Assembly: GCA_907163375.1 (NCBI GenBank)
Contig: CAJQUW010001986.1
Coordinates: forward strand, 38,645-102,644
DNA: 64,000 nucleotides
Reading direction: 5' to 3'
Source of the DNA: Prostheceraeus crozeri
Taxonomy: Eukaryota; Platyhelminthes; Polycladida; Euryleptidae
Numbering within the stretch: the first letter of the stretch is position 1; the number at the start of each line of letters is the position of its first letter. This document shows positions 22,102 through 31,790 of this stretch, one piece after another. Position numbers and translations under genes: made by a program. Below the pieces are notes generated by a model. That model searched no databases. It had not been told where the DNA came from and saw nothing but the letters and a program-made list of their open reading frames with translations.

Positions 22102-22726
22102 ACCCCCGGCAACGTAAGTCTGATCACTTCATCGAAAGACGAGGTAAGCGACGGTCGTCGCTCTGAGCTCCCGATATCGGGTGTTTCAAAGGACTCTATC
22201 TTTTGAAGTAGGCAAGCTATCTTCTTACTTCAAAGTTTGTATGATAGAGTTTGATAGTGTCTTTACTACTGATAAAATTTTTTAAAAGTAGTATGAGTAG
22301 TAAAATGCGGAATTTTTAAAAAATTCTTAATTTTCAGTTTTTTCAAAGTTTTAACATGTAGACTAAGGTTTTCAAGCATGCTGAGTTCAAATCTGCTATT
22401 AGATTTGAAATTTAACTAAGTCTAAGGCAGCTTTGAGGGGTTAGATCCCAGCTACTGATCACTATCTTTGACTCGGCGTTCCTGTTACCACTTCGGGGCA
22501 GTGACAATGATGTCTTCAGCTGTAAAGAGCGGGTATCGGGGAAGATCTCTCACTTCCCTAGTGATCAGTACAAGACCTTCGGGCTGTCGACGGGATCGAG
22601 TGCCACTCACTATACTCAAATCTATCATTCCTGACTAAGTGTAATGCTTTAGGAATATGACTGTACTACATGATTCCAAACTTATACAAATTTCATTATC
22701 TTACAGTTAACGATAAAATCTCAGGC

Positions 22727-23914
22727 ATGGCTAACGATAAAAACCGCAAATTTCATATCAAGATGTGCACATGTGGGCGAATAAATTGCAGTGCGGACGC
22801 CAAGGCTCATGTCAAGAAGGCGGGCACCGACCACATGATTATCCTGAATAGGGTTGCGTGTGTGAAGTGTAGAGTGTTGAAGGGTGATGAGGATGAGGCG
22901 CGTTTTTACAGAGTGCATGCTGACTGTAGTGGAGGTTTGGTGAATGACTTGAGATTCACGCAGTTGATTGTGGAAGAGAGGGAGCGAATGTTGGCGATAG
23001 AGCGAGAGGGCAAGGTTGAGAATGTTGTTGAGAATGTTGTTGAGAATGATGAGTCGGCGAGAGCAGTTGCGTCGTTGGAGGCTGAGATTGGGCGAAAGAG
23101 AGTGCTTGAGAGTGATGATTTGGATGATGTGGATTTAGATAGGGAGCGTGTGAGGAAGCGTGTGAGGAAGTTGAGCTCTTCGTCGTCGGAGGTGTCAAAC
23201 ATTGTCATCACCGACCCCCCGAAGAGCTCATCTTCCCCAAAAGTGAAGAGTGGTGGGATTCGTATGCAGTCGGCGAGGTGGTTGAAGGATGAAGAGAAGA
23301 AGCATGCTTCGCAGCAGATGGCGCATGATTTGTTGGTGAATAAGTATGAGAGTTTGAAGAAGGTGAAGGATGAAGTTGTGAAGGAGTTGGATGAGTTGAA
23401 AAAGAAGGAACTGAAGTCGAAGGAGGTAGCGGATGAGAATATTAGAATGAGGCGTAGTGTGACTGATTTGAAGAATAAGACGCGAGAGTTGGAAGAGAAG
23501 AATGATGAGTGTGAGAAGAGGGCGAGTGCTGCAGAGAGTAGAATGAGAGATGCAGAAGCGAAGTTTGAGGAGATGATGAAGGAGATGAGTGTGTTGAGAG
23601 CGAGGAATGTTGAGTTGGAGAGGACTGTGGCTCGGCGGGGTGATGAGAGGCAGGCGTATGAGAAGTTGGAGCGCATGAGGGATGAGTGGAATCGTGTGAA
23701 TGAGGATCGTTTGTTTGAATTTCACATCCCTATTCGGGATAATCATTTGGACGGCGAAGTACTCGTGAATCAAAATCTAGACGAGTCCATCATTTGTTAT
23801 AACGGCCATCCGACGAAAAAAATGTCTCCATGCCAGCCTGAGAATGCGCGGCCACTTGCACAAATTCTCTATTCGGAAGCGCGCGAGACTACCAAAGGAT
23901 GGCTAACTTGGTAA
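22727..23914 (+). CDS. Coiled-coil protein with N-terminal Cys cluster (arm 1)
   Basis: An open frame of about 395 residues from the Met at 22,727. I prefer this start because the frame upstream crosses a splice acceptor (TTATCTTACAG, ending 22,706) that pairs with a donor at 22,144. The N-terminus has CTCG, CVKC and HADC, a possible zinc site. An acidic stretch and basic RERVRKRVRK (nuclear localisation-like) and a serine run follow. Then comes about 150 residues of heptad-rich coiled coil (DEEKK to ERTVARRGDE). A 60-nt GT-AG intron (23,911-23,970) lies at its end and a histone-type stem-loop follows. I recognise no family. Present in both arms and in element C. Confidence 0.65.
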   Translation: MANDKNRKFHIKMCTCGRINCSADAKAHVKKAGTDHMIILNRVACVKCRVLKGDEDEARFYRVHADCSGGLVNDLRFTQLIVEERERMLAIEREGKVENVVENVVENDESARAVASLEAEIGRKRVLESDDLDDVDLDRERVRKRVRKLSSSSSEVSNIVITDPPKSSSSPKVKSGGIRMQSARWLKDEEKKHASQQMAHDLLVNKYESLKKVKDEVVKELDELKKKELKSKEVADENIRMRRSVTDLKNKTRELEEKNDECEKRASAAESRMRDAEAKFEEMMKEMSVLRARNVELERTVARRGDERQAYEKLERMRDEWNRVNEDRLFEFHIPIRDNHLDGEVLVNQNLDESIICYNGHPTKKMSPCQPENARPLAQILYSEARETTKGWLTW

Positions 23915-23970
23915 GTGAAAAGTAAATAAGATAGTATATCCTATTCTAATACATATCATTTTCATTGCAG
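23911..23970 (+). other. Candidate 60-nt intron at the end of the coiled-coil gene
   Basis: GTAAGT at the donor and TTTTCATTGCAG at the acceptor; identical in the other two copies (minus strand near 35,780-35,835, and 43,934-43,993). It sits between the end of the reading frame and the stem-loop. Confidence 0.65.
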
Positions 23971-24022
23971 ATCTTTGCCCGCCTTCACCACCCCATAAAT
24001 TCACTCCCGAGAACGAACCATC

Positions 24023-24038
24023 GGCTCTCTTAAGGGCC
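24023..24038 (+). terminator. Histone-type mRNA 3' stem-loop after the coiled-coil gene (arm 1)
   Basis: GGCTCTCTTAAGGGCC followed by ACC fits the histone stem-loop consensus GGYYYUHHUHARRRCC-ACC at every position. GGGGCAAGACATGATAG follows and could act as a purine-rich downstream element. Such elements are processed by SLBP and U7 snRNP to give non-polyadenylated ends. Confidence 0.6.
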
Positions 24039-24104
24039 ACCTAGGGGCAAGACATGATAGAACCTCCTCGCGGTTTGCCCTGGGCAGTCTTCAGACTGGC
24101 GAAT

Positions 24105-24140
24105 ACTATCATTAAGTTGAATCAGCTTTCAGTCAACTTG
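24105..24140. promoter_or_regulatory. Conserved inverted repeat between stem-loop and next promoter
   Basis: AAGTTGA and TCAACTT face each other over 12 nt, followed by GAACGTTG. It recurs about 75-90 bp after each stem-loop (24,510-24,545, 24,910-24,945 and the matching places in the other arms) and precedes the next TATA box. It could be an operator or a promoter element. Confidence 0.45.
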
Positions 24141-24163
24141 AACGTTGCGTCGCGTTAGAAGGG

Positions 24164-24170
24164 TATATAA
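24164..24170 (+). promoter_or_regulatory. TATA box of the short gene 1 (arm 1)
   Basis: TATATAA lies 33 bp before the ATG at 24,203; it is also present at about 44,190 in element C and on the minus strand near 35,575. Confidence 0.55.
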
Positions 24171-24202
24171 ACCACTACCTCTCATTTCATTTCATTTCAA
24201 TC

Positions 24203-24390
24203 ATGCAGACGCCGAACAGTCAAGTCAGCCCTCCTGGCGGACCACAGTTAAGGCCGCGAAATTTATTTGAGGATTATTTTATTTTACTATTTTATTCCCC
24301 TTTTTATTCATGTGCCAGTTAGTGTGGAAGTCGACAGTGCTACCAAAGAGAGAGTCAAAGACTCTCTCAGCAGAATTGGTAGGGTGTAAG
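24203..24390 (+). pseudogene. Short gene 1, arm 1 version
   Basis: It starts MQTPNSQVSPPGGPQLRPRN like the intact 88-codon gene of element C (44,229-44,495) and ends with the same SATKERVKDSLSRIGRV segment. The palindrome arms share a version that looks broken. The TATA box and stem-loop around it are kept. Confidence 0.5.
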
Positions 24391-24418
24391 ATGACGTTAC
24401 TCCCGAGAACGAACCACC

Positions 24419-24434
24419 GGCTCTCTTAAGGGCC
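24419..24434 (+). terminator. Histone-type stem-loop after short gene 1 (arm 1)
   Basis: GGCTCTCTTAAGGGCC then ACC; 28 nt after the TAA of the short gene. Confidence 0.6.
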
Positions 24435-24607
24435 ACCATGGGGCAAGATTTGATAGAACCTCCTCGCGGTTTGCCCTGGGCAGTCTTCGGACTGGCGAAT
24501 ACTATCATTAAGTTGAATCTGCTATCAGTCAACTTGAACGTTATGCAGTCGATTGCTATCCCTGAAGCATTCTGATTCGCTGTTGAGCAATTCATTGTTG
24601 AAAACCC

Positions 24608-24614
24608 TATATAA
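24608..24614 (+). promoter_or_regulatory. TATA box of short gene 2 (arm 1)
   Basis: TATATAA lies 42 bp before the ATG at 24,656. A GCAGTCGATTGCTATCCCT motif lies about 50 bp upstream. Confidence 0.55.
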
Positions 24615-24655
24615 GCCAGAAGATTGTAGCGCTTCTCATTCAATTTCAAGTCACG

Positions 24656-24850
24656 ATGGAAGCGACATCTGCCAACAGCATTCCCGTCTTCATCGATGAA
24701 GACAACGCCATTCCCGAGTTCATCATCCTCGACGAGTGGGATGAAGAGGATGACAAGAAGGGGAAGATCAAGAGGATCGTTTGGACGGATCAGGTATGGA
24801 CTCCGAATACCACTCGCATCCGAAAGGTGCCAGATGCACCACCAAGACAT
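24656..24850 (+). pseudogene. Short gene 2, arm 1 version
   Basis: It begins MEATSANSIPVFIDEDNAIP with an acidic DEWDEEDDKK stretch, as in the intact 84-codon copies at 34,832-35,086 and 44,762-45,016. The arm 1 copy departs from these near its end and looks broken. Confidence 0.5.
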
Positions 24851-24937
24851 GATAGAACCTCCACGCGGTTTGCCCTGGGCAGTCTTCGGACTGGCGAATA
24901 CTATCATTAAGTTGAATATGCTATCAGTCAACTTGAA

Positions 24938-25168
24938 CGTTGCAAATGAAGTTCGGTGTAATACTTCCTTTCGACGGGCGTTCCTGTAAAGGGCGGCGGT
25001 GAAACCCGTAGCTATGTATATCGCAAGGGACATTCGGCAATGGTCAATCTTGTTAAACCTCTCTGCGTCATGTTTGCAAGTGATTGCCTCTGTCTCAACG
25101 TAGTATGCATTCGCGTCAGGGCGACATTTAGCCAACTGTCGAAGGTTGCCTAAAACTTTCCATTGCAT
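24938..25168 (-). CDS. Unrecognised minus-strand frame (arm 1)
   Basis: About 77 residues from MQWKVLGNLRQLAKCRPDAN to HRTSFA, before the frame runs on into the shared stem-loop spacer. All three arms keep it open (34,449-34,680 plus; 45,170-45,399 minus). No family, promoter or signal peptide is recognised. Because the arms are young, conservation is weak evidence for a gene. Confidence 0.3.
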
Positions 25169-25312
25169 ACGTTATGAGAACCATGAGTTCTACCTGTCTC
25201 TATCAATGAGACGAATTGATGAATGGGATGAAATGGGAGGACACTCACGCGCCACACGCAACATAACACACTTCTCTCTTCCGTAGTCTAACAAGCTCTT
25301 TACACATGGATC

Positions 25313-25335
25313 GCAGTCGATTGCTATCCCAGAAT
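25313..25335 (+). promoter_or_regulatory. CGCAGTCGATTGCTATCCC motif
   Basis: An exact or near-exact word also found at about 24,546, 34,290, 35,190, 44,651, 45,541, 45,750 and 45,957. It lies upstream of TATA boxes or in tandem repeats; its role is unknown. Confidence 0.4.
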
Positions 25336-25439
25336 CATGTAAGCTATCTTAATTTTATTTAACACTATTTCATCTACCATCATCACCCATATGAAGTGTC
25401 ATAAGATTTACAAGTTAGACTAAGCGTTCTACTATTTGT

Positions 25440-25960
25440 AAATGAAAGATATAGTTTCACCAGTTTACAAGTTAAAAAATAAAGTTTCAATGGTGTATAC
25501 GTTAGAAATAAAGTTTTAGCTGTTTGTATATCAAAATAAAGTTTCAAGAGTTTACAAGTTAGAAATAACGTTTCAATAGTGTATGCGTTAGAAATAAAGT
25601 TTTAGCTGTTTGTATATCAAAATAAAGTTTCAAGAGTTTACAAGTTAGAAATAACGTTTCAATAGTGTATGCGTTAGAAATAAAGTTTTAGCTGTTTGTA
25701 TATCAAAATAAAGTTTCAAGAGTTTACAAGTTAGAAATAACGTTTCAATAGTGTATGCGTTAGAAATAAAGTTTTAGCTGTTTGTATATCAAAATGAAGT
25801 TTCAAGAGTTTACAACTTAGAAATAAAGTTTCAATAGTGTGTATGTTAGAAATAAAGGTATAACTGTTTGTAAAAATAAGATCGCAAGATTTACTGGTTT
25901 ACAAGTTAGACTAAGTGTAAATTAAAATAAAATTATAACGGTTCACGAGTTAAAGCGTTG
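25440..25960 (+). repeat. AATAAAGTTT satellite, block 1
   Basis: Short units of about 28-30 bp (AAATAAAGTTTCAAGAG, TTTACAAGTTAG) form a higher-order repeat of about 87 bp, repeated about four times. AATAAA appears every unit on the plus strand. The mirror block is 33,657-34,180. Confidence 0.75.
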
Positions 25961-26255
25961 ATGCAACGATGAACAATTGATAAGCTGAAAAGTTTTAGAT
26001 TTACTTTAACATTACCATATGTTTACAGATAGAAATGTATCACAGCAAAGCTACTTCATGAGTTAGTTTGCCAGGAGTGTATCATCTCAAACTTTTACTC
26101 CGTCGTTGAAATTTCATGACGACTTTTTGCTAAACGAAAGTTAACACCAGAGGAGCGTAGGGGTGGGTGGTATAAAATACGCCTACAGCACTGAGAGAGT
26201 TGGAGTGCATGAGCTATGTACATTCTTTTGACGACGAGAGGAGCGATTCAGCCGA
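25961..26255 (+). promoter_or_regulatory. Spacer with TATA box before the 116-codon frame (arm 1)
   Basis: No gene. TATAAAA at 26,171-26,177 stands about 80 bp before the first ATG of the next frame. The mirror copy at 33,440-33,447 is identical. Confidence 0.45.
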
Positions 26256-26647
26256 TGGCGCAGGTAGTTTCCCAGAGCATGGAGGACATTGTTTAGGTGA
26301 CTCTAAGGACGTATGTCGAGCTGCCTTCAGTGATAGGCTTCCAACTCATGATGAATGATGATATGCTTACGACCTACATTCAACCATTAATGTATGCCCA
26401 CACCCTCCTCCACAACGAGCTTGTCTGCCACATTGTATTCATGAGTGTGGCTCAAAGTAGGAAATTGATTGATGAGACTTTGCTGAAATATCCAAGGCGC
26501 GTATTCAAGCATGGTCGCCTACTGTTGGAGTATTATTATCAATGGCGCGACGACACACATTTGCCCACCCGTGTTTTACTACACCTATCAACGGAAGAAT
26601 ACAATAGAGATTTAGTCGAGACGGTGAAAGGAGACGATGAGCGCTAG
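26256..26647 (+). CDS. Unrecognised 116-codon frame (arm 1)
   Basis: The main open stretch (26,297-26,647) reads TLRTYVELPSVIGFQLMMND, AHTLLHNELVCHIVFMSVAQ and LLEYYYQWRDDTHLPTRVLL. It is rich in leucine and aromatic residues, mostly helical by eye, without signal peptide or clear membrane segment. The mirror copy differs at one or two residues. A TATA box precedes it. No family is recognised and the exact start is uncertain. Confidence 0.4.
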
Positions 26648-26736
26648 CGGGCGAATGAAGCATCGGTGAGAGTGGGAATCAACTTGATGCTATTCTCCAA
26701 TGAGGATTGTTGTCTAATGAGAATCAAGCATTCCTT

Positions 26737-26744
26737 TATAAATA
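26737..26744 (+). promoter_or_regulatory. TATA box of the 235-residue gene (arm 1)
   Basis: TATAAATA, about 100 bp before the ATG at 26,841; it is mirrored at 32,873-32,880. Confidence 0.55.
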
Positions 26745-26840
26745 GAGAGCCTTCCACAGTGAGAATCATTCCATCGTTGAATCGTACAAGTGACGGACGC
26801 ACATTCTCTCTCTACATCCCTCTTATATTATCCAACTAAA

Positions 26841-27615
26841 ATGGTAAGTCGCTACTTTCCTCCCTCTCCTCCCTTGAACGTAAACTTGATAGAATCTTTT
26901 TTATTTTCAGGCATCTTCTACATCTACTACACTGACAGGACAAAATGGTGGCCAGACGTTACAAGGTTCGCTACAATCAGATCATCTACAGCTGAGACCA
27001 GTGGAAGAAACAACAAAGGTACATAATCCTACACCGCTACAGCGTAAATTTAAACAAGTCTTGCGTCATGAGGATCACAGCGTAGTACTGCGAACGGGAA
27101 TGCTCCCTTCCACTGATGTGAAGATATTGAGCAATCAGTATGGGGATTACATACTCATCCCCGTGAGTCCGTACATTCGTCACCAACTTGACATTATTGA
27201 AGAGTACGTGACATTAAATATGGACATTTCTACTCCTCTTGCTCAAGAGTGGAAGGCGAGAGATGAAAAGGATACTCCCTATAGAAAGATTTGGGATGGC
27301 AATCAAATTTGCCTACCATTATCACTTTGGTGTAGTTATTATAAAAAGGATGGAGATCAATCAATACCCATCAGATGTGATGAGCTCGGAGAAGGTACTT
27401 GGGATATCATTTTCAAAGTGAATGGACTATATGATGGTCAGCACAAGGATAACAAAATAGCCTCTCTCTCGATATACACTGAATCCATCCTATATATTCC
27501 AAAGCCACCCAGCGTAGATGACATTATTGACGAAATCCTTAACGGGGGTGGTGCGAAGCGCAAGTCGGGCAAGAATGCTACTTCCAAACGCAAGTCAAGG
27601 AAAGAGAATTGCTAA
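26841..27615 (+). CDS. 235-residue basic-tailed protein with ATG-only first coding exon (arm 1)
   Basis: The start codon at 26,841-26,843 is followed at once by a 67-nt GT-AG intron (GTAAGTC ... TTTATTTTCAG, 26,844-26,910). Exon 2 opens ASSTSTTLTGQNGG and runs in one frame to 27,615. The middle has SNQYGDYILIPVSPYIRHQL, CLPLSLWCSYYKKDGDQSI and TWDIIFKVNGLYDG, which looks beta-rich. The tail AKRKSGKNATSKRKSRK is strongly basic and may bind DNA or act as a nuclear signal. No family is recognised. The mirror copy (32,002-32,776) is the same, and decayed relatives lie at 62,640-63,408. The polymerase gene of element C uses the same start arrangement. Confidence 0.65.
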
Positions 27616-27649
27616 TCCTTTCCTAACTCTACCCTATGAAAATTCGCTT

Positions 27650-27775
27650 ATGTGCTTTGAGTGTCGTAGACGTGGTCTTATTAGATACATTTTACTTCTT
27701 CGTTGCCATCATATCATTTGTGTATTTTGTCGTGAAAAGCATCGATGTAATTCTTCATTTTGTGATATGTTATAG
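27650..27775 (+). CDS. Small RING-like zinc-finger ORF (arm 1)
   Basis: 41 residues starting MCFECRRRG. Spacing is C-x2-C-x11-C-x-H-x2-C-x2-C-x5-C-x4-C, close to a RING finger apart from the last pair. RING domains usually recruit E2 ubiquitin-conjugating enzymes. It starts 35 bp after the previous gene stops; the same frame is open upstream to 27,518, so it could be an exon of a longer product. The mirror copy is 31,842-31,967. Confidence 0.45.
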   Translation: MCFECRRRGLIRYILLLRCHHIICVFCREKHRCNSSFCDML

Positions 27776-27826
27776 AACGTTTCCTTAGATGTGTAATTTC
27801 CGTTTTAGGCTTCTATCATCATTTTT

Positions 27827-28357
27827 ATGGATTGTGAGGGTGAACCTGTGCAGGAGCTCAGTGCTATTGCTATGAACAATTGGACATATCAGATTGTTAG
27901 TGTCTATCATCAACATGCCAACTGTGATCCCAATGTTGATCAATGGGCGAGAAAACACATTCATGGACTTAATCTGAAATATTTGCAAGACTATGGCTTT
28001 TCTTGTGAGACTGCTCTTCTTATTGACTTTAAACGATGGTTAGCTGCTTTCAATGTTATACGCATCTTTTGTAATAATCCTGGTAAGGAGAGGAAAGTAT
28101 TTCCCAATCTAGTCATTAATGATATTTTGCTCCCACCTTGGGATAGTAGAGTGAATCAGCACTATCATGAAGTCACGAAACGTTTTAAGGATTTGTGTGT
28201 TCCTATTTTGTCTGTTCGTTGTAGTAGCTACGTTCATAACCAATGCTTCTTTCCTCCTTACCTCAACACTGCCAAAGTCTTATATGGTTATCATTGCTCG
28301 CTATATGACAGTTACCAGCTGTATCTATTTTATCTGTTTCAAACCATTGATTTCTAA
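27827..28357 (+). CDS. DEDDh-type 3'-5' exonuclease-like protein (arm 1)
   Basis: 176 residues. It opens MDCEGEPVQELSAIAMN, giving the D-x-E of exonuclease motif I in a typical strand context. QWARKHIHGLNLKYL and LIDFKRWLAAFNVIRIF follow as the middle helices and strand. It closes YHCSLYDSYQLYLFYLF, where H-C-S-L-Y-D fits the H-x4-D of motif III. A CSSYVHNQC pair lies before the end. Such nucleases (DnaQ/RNase T fold) proofread or trim nucleic acid ends. An AATAAA lies at 28,380. The mirror copy is identical (31,260-31,790); a decayed copy is at 61,858-62,400. The family call is from motifs only. Confidence 0.55.
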   Translation: MDCEGEPVQELSAIAMNNWTYQIVSVYHQHANCDPNVDQWARKHIHGLNLKYLQDYGFSCETALLIDFKRWLAAFNVIRIFCNNPGKERKVFPNLVINDILLPPWDSRVNQHYHEVTKRFKDLCVPILSVRCSSYVHNQCFFPPYLNTAKVLYGYHCSLYDSYQLYLFYLFQTIDF

Positions 28358-28509
28358 TGCATGCTTGTTACAGTTATTCAATAAATGTTATTATGCGAAG
28401 AGTTGTTGCTATCATGCAACGGATGGGTTAGATGAAGGGTGATCATATCTTTTTCAAATGACTGTGGAACATTGATTTCCATGATGAAGATTTAAACAGT
28501 TAGATTTGA

Positions 28510-29480
28510 TGACGAATAAGATTTACTAGTTTGCAAGTTAGACTAAGCGTTCTATTATTTGTAAATGAAAGATATAGTTTCAACAGTTTACAGATTAAGA
28601 ATAAAGTTTCAATAGTGTATGTGTTAGAAATAAAGTTTAAGCTGTTTCTATGTTAGAAATAAAATAAAGTTTCAAGAGTTTACAAGTTAAAAATAAAGTT
28701 TCAACGGTGTGTACGTTAGAAATAAAGTTAGATCTGTTTGTAAAAATAAGATTGCGGGATTTAATAGTTTGCAAGTTAGACTAAGCGTTTCACTATTTGT
28801 AAATGAAAGATATAGTTTCAACAGTTTACAGATTACAAAATAAAGTTTCAATAGTGTGTATGTTAAAAATAAAGTTTAAGCTTTTTGTGTGTTAGAAATA
28901 GAATAAAGTTTCAACAGTTTGTAGATTAAAAATAAAGTTTCAACAGTGTGCACGTCAAAAATTAAGTTTCAATAGTGTGTATGTTAAGAATAAAGTTCTA
29001 TCTGTTTATATGTTAGAAATAAAAATAAAGGTTCACCAGTTTACAAGTTAAGAATAAAGTTTTATCTGCTTGTATGTCAGAAATGAAATGAAGTTTCACC
29101 AGTTTAAATGTTAAAAATAAAGTTTTATCTGTTTGTATGTTAGAATAAAACAAAGTTTCAACCGTTAACAAGTTAAAAATAAAGTTTCAATAATTTGCAA
29201 GTTAAAACTAATGTTTCAATAGTGCGTATGTTAAGAATAAAGTTCTATCTGTTTGTATGTTAGAAATAAAATGAAGCTTCACCAGTTTACAAGTTAAGAA
29301 AAAAGGTTTATCAGCTTGTATTTAGAAATAAAATGAAGTTTCAACAGTTTACAAATTAAAAATAAAGTTTCAATAGTGTGTACGTTGGAAATAAAGTTTC
29401 AACCGTTTACAAGTTGAAAATAAAGTTTCAACAGTGTCTACGTTAGAAATAAAGTTTTATCTGTTTGTAAAGTACGATCG
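28510..29480 (+). repeat. AATAAAGTTT satellite, block 2 (plus orientation)
   Basis: About 30 degenerate units such as AAATAAAGTTTCAACAGTTT and ACAAGTTAAA. AATAAA recurs throughout on the plus strand. Confidence 0.75.
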
Positions 29481-29580
29481 TAGGATTGATAGAATCATGA
29501 TAGAATCAAGCATGTCAGTACTACACACATTTGATTTACAAAACATGCTTTGAATAATCATACGATGAAGTTCTTACTTT
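29481..29580. other. Centre of the palindromic element
   Basis: About 100 bp of non-satellite sequence (GATAGAATCATGATAGAATC and so on) where satellite orientation flips. The geometric centre of the arms is 29,808 because the right satellite block is about 0.5 kb longer. Confidence 0.6.
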
Positions 29581-31110
29581 CATTTATTTCTAACGTACAC
29601 ACTGTTGAAACTTTATTTTTAACTTGTAAACTCTTGAAACTTTATTTCTAACGCGCAAAGCGCTTGAACTTTATTTCCATCATACACACTATTGAAACTT
29701 TATTTTAATCTGTAAACTGCTGAAACGATATTTTTTCATTTACAACTAGTAGAACGCTGAGTCTAACTTGCAATCTAGTAAATCCTACGATCTTGTCTTA
29801 CAAACAGTTATACCTTTCTTTCTAGCATATAAACTGTTATACCTCTATTTCTAACATACAAGCAGTTAAAACTTTATTTCTAACTTACAAACAGATAAAA
29901 GTTTATTCCTAACGTACACACTGTTGAAACTTCATTTTTCAGCTTGTAAACTGTTGAAACTTTGTTTTGTTTCTAACATATAAACAGATAAAACTTTATT
30001 TCTAACGTACACACTGTTTGAAACTTTATTTTTAACTTGTAAACGGCTGAAACTTTATTTCTAACGCACAAAGCGCTTAAACTTTATTTCCATCATACAC
30101 ACTATTGAAACTTTATTTTAATCTGTAAACTGTTGAAACGATATTTTTCATTTACAACTAGTAGAATGCTGAGTCTAACTTGCAAACTAGTAAATCCTAC
30201 GATCGTACTTTGCAAACAGATAAAACTTTATTTCTATAGTAGAGACTGTTGAAACTTTATTTTCAACTTGTAAACGGTTGAAACTTTATTTCTAACGTAC
30301 ACACTATTGAAACTTTATTTTTAATTTGTAAACTGTTGAAACTTCATTTTATTTCTAAATACAAGCTGATAAACCTTTATTCTTAACTTGTAAACTGATG
30401 AAGCTTTATTTTATTTCTAACATACAAACAGATAAAACTTTATTCTTGACATACGCACTATTGAAACATTAGTTTTAACTTGCAAACTATTGAAACTTTA
30501 TTTTTAACTTGTTAACGGTTGAAACTTTGTTTTATTCTAACATACAAACAGATAAAACTTTATTTTTAACTTGGAAACTGATGAACCTTCATTTCATTTC
30601 TGACATACAAGCAGATAAAACTTTATTCTTAACTTGTAAACTGGTGAACCTTTATTTTTATTTCTAACATATAAACAGATAGAACTTTATTCTTAACATA
30701 CACACTATTGAAACTTTATTTTTAACGTGCACACTGTTGAAACTTTATTTTTAACATACACACTATTGAAACTTTATTTTGTAATCTGTAAACTGTTGAA
30801 ACTATATCTTTCATTTACAAATAGTGAAACGCTTAGTCTAACTTACAAACTATTAAATCCCGCAATCTTATTTTTACAAACAGATCTAACTTTATTTCTA
30901 ACGTACACACCGTTGAAACTTTATTTTTAACTTGTAAACTCTTGAAACTTTATTTTATTTCTAACATAGAAACAGCTTAAACTTTATTTCTAACACATAC
31001 ACTATTGAAACTTTATTCTTAATCTGTAAACTGTTGAAACTATATCTTTCATTTACAAATAATAGAACGCTTAGTCTAACTTGCAAACTAGTAAATCTTA
31101 TTCGTCATCA
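29581..31110 (-). repeat. AATAAAGTTT satellite, block 2 mirrored and longer
   Basis: The same units in minus orientation (GTTGAAACTTTATTTCTAAC). A roughly 0.5-kb segment is itself duplicated (compare 29,590-29,830 with 30,010-30,210), explaining the length difference between arms. Confidence 0.7.
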
Positions 31111-31259
31111 AATCTAACTGTTTAAATCTTCATCATGGAAATCAATGTTCCACAGTCATTTGAAAAAGATATGATCACCCTTCATCTAACCCATCCGTTG
31201 CATGATAGCAACAACTCTTCGCATAATAACATTTATTGAATAACTGTAACAAGCATGCA

Positions 31260-31790
31260 TTAGAAATCAATGGTTTGAAACAGATAAAATAGATACAGCT
31301 GGTAACTGTCATATAGCGAGCAATGATAACCATATAGGACTTTGGCAGTGTTGAGGTAAGGAGGAAAGAAGCATTGGTTATGAACGTAGCTACTACAACG
31401 AACAGACAAAATAGGAACACACAAATCCTTAAAACGTTTCGTGACTTCATGATAGTGCTGGTTCACTCTACTATCCCAAGGTGGGAGCAAAATATCATTA
31501 ATGACTAGATTGGGAAATACTTTCCTCTCCTTACCAGGATTATTACAAAAGATGCGTATAACATTGAAAGCAGCTAACCATCGTTTAAAGTCAATAAGAA
31601 GAGCAGTCTCACAAGAAAAGCCATAGTCTTGCAAATATTTCAGATTAAGTCCATGAATGTGTTTTCTCGCCCATTGATCAACATTGGGATCACAGTTGGC
31701 ATGTTGATGATAGACACTAACAATCTGATATGTCCAATTGTTCATAGCAATAGCACTGAGCTCCTGCACAGGTTCACCCTCACAATCCAT
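31260..31790 (-). CDS. DEDDh-type exonuclease-like protein (arm 2)
   Basis: Mirror copy of 27,827-28,357 with the same 176-residue reading: MDCEGE at the start and HCSLYD near the end. Confidence 0.55.
   Translation of the reverse strand: MDCEGEPVQELSAIAMNNWTYQIVSVYHQHANCDPNVDQWARKHIHGLNLKYLQDYGFSCETALLIDFKRWLAAFNVIRIFCNNPGKERKVFPNLVINDILLPPWDSRVNQHYHEVTKRFKDLCVPILSVRCSSYVHNQCFFPPYLNTAKVLYGYHCSLYDSYQLYLFYLFQTIDF

Noticed and set aside
22906-23676. Long minus-strand frame opposite the coiled-coil gene (also at 36,066-36,836 and 42,930-43,751)
   Set aside because: Ser/Phe-rich reverse reading of a Glu/Lys-rich coiled coil; a shadow with no motif or promoter of its own.
24308-25168. 286-residue minus-strand frame
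   Set aside because: Most of it reads backwards through the repeated stem-loop spacer and short gene 2, giving internal repeats. Only the first ~77 residues are kept as a doubtful gene.
30727-30930. 67-residue frame with TLLKLYF repeats
   Set aside because: Satellite read in frame; no gene.
28380-31110. CRISPR-like array
   Set aside because: Short repeats with AT-rich intervals, but units vary in length and sequence and there are no unique spacers; the context is eukaryotic satellite.
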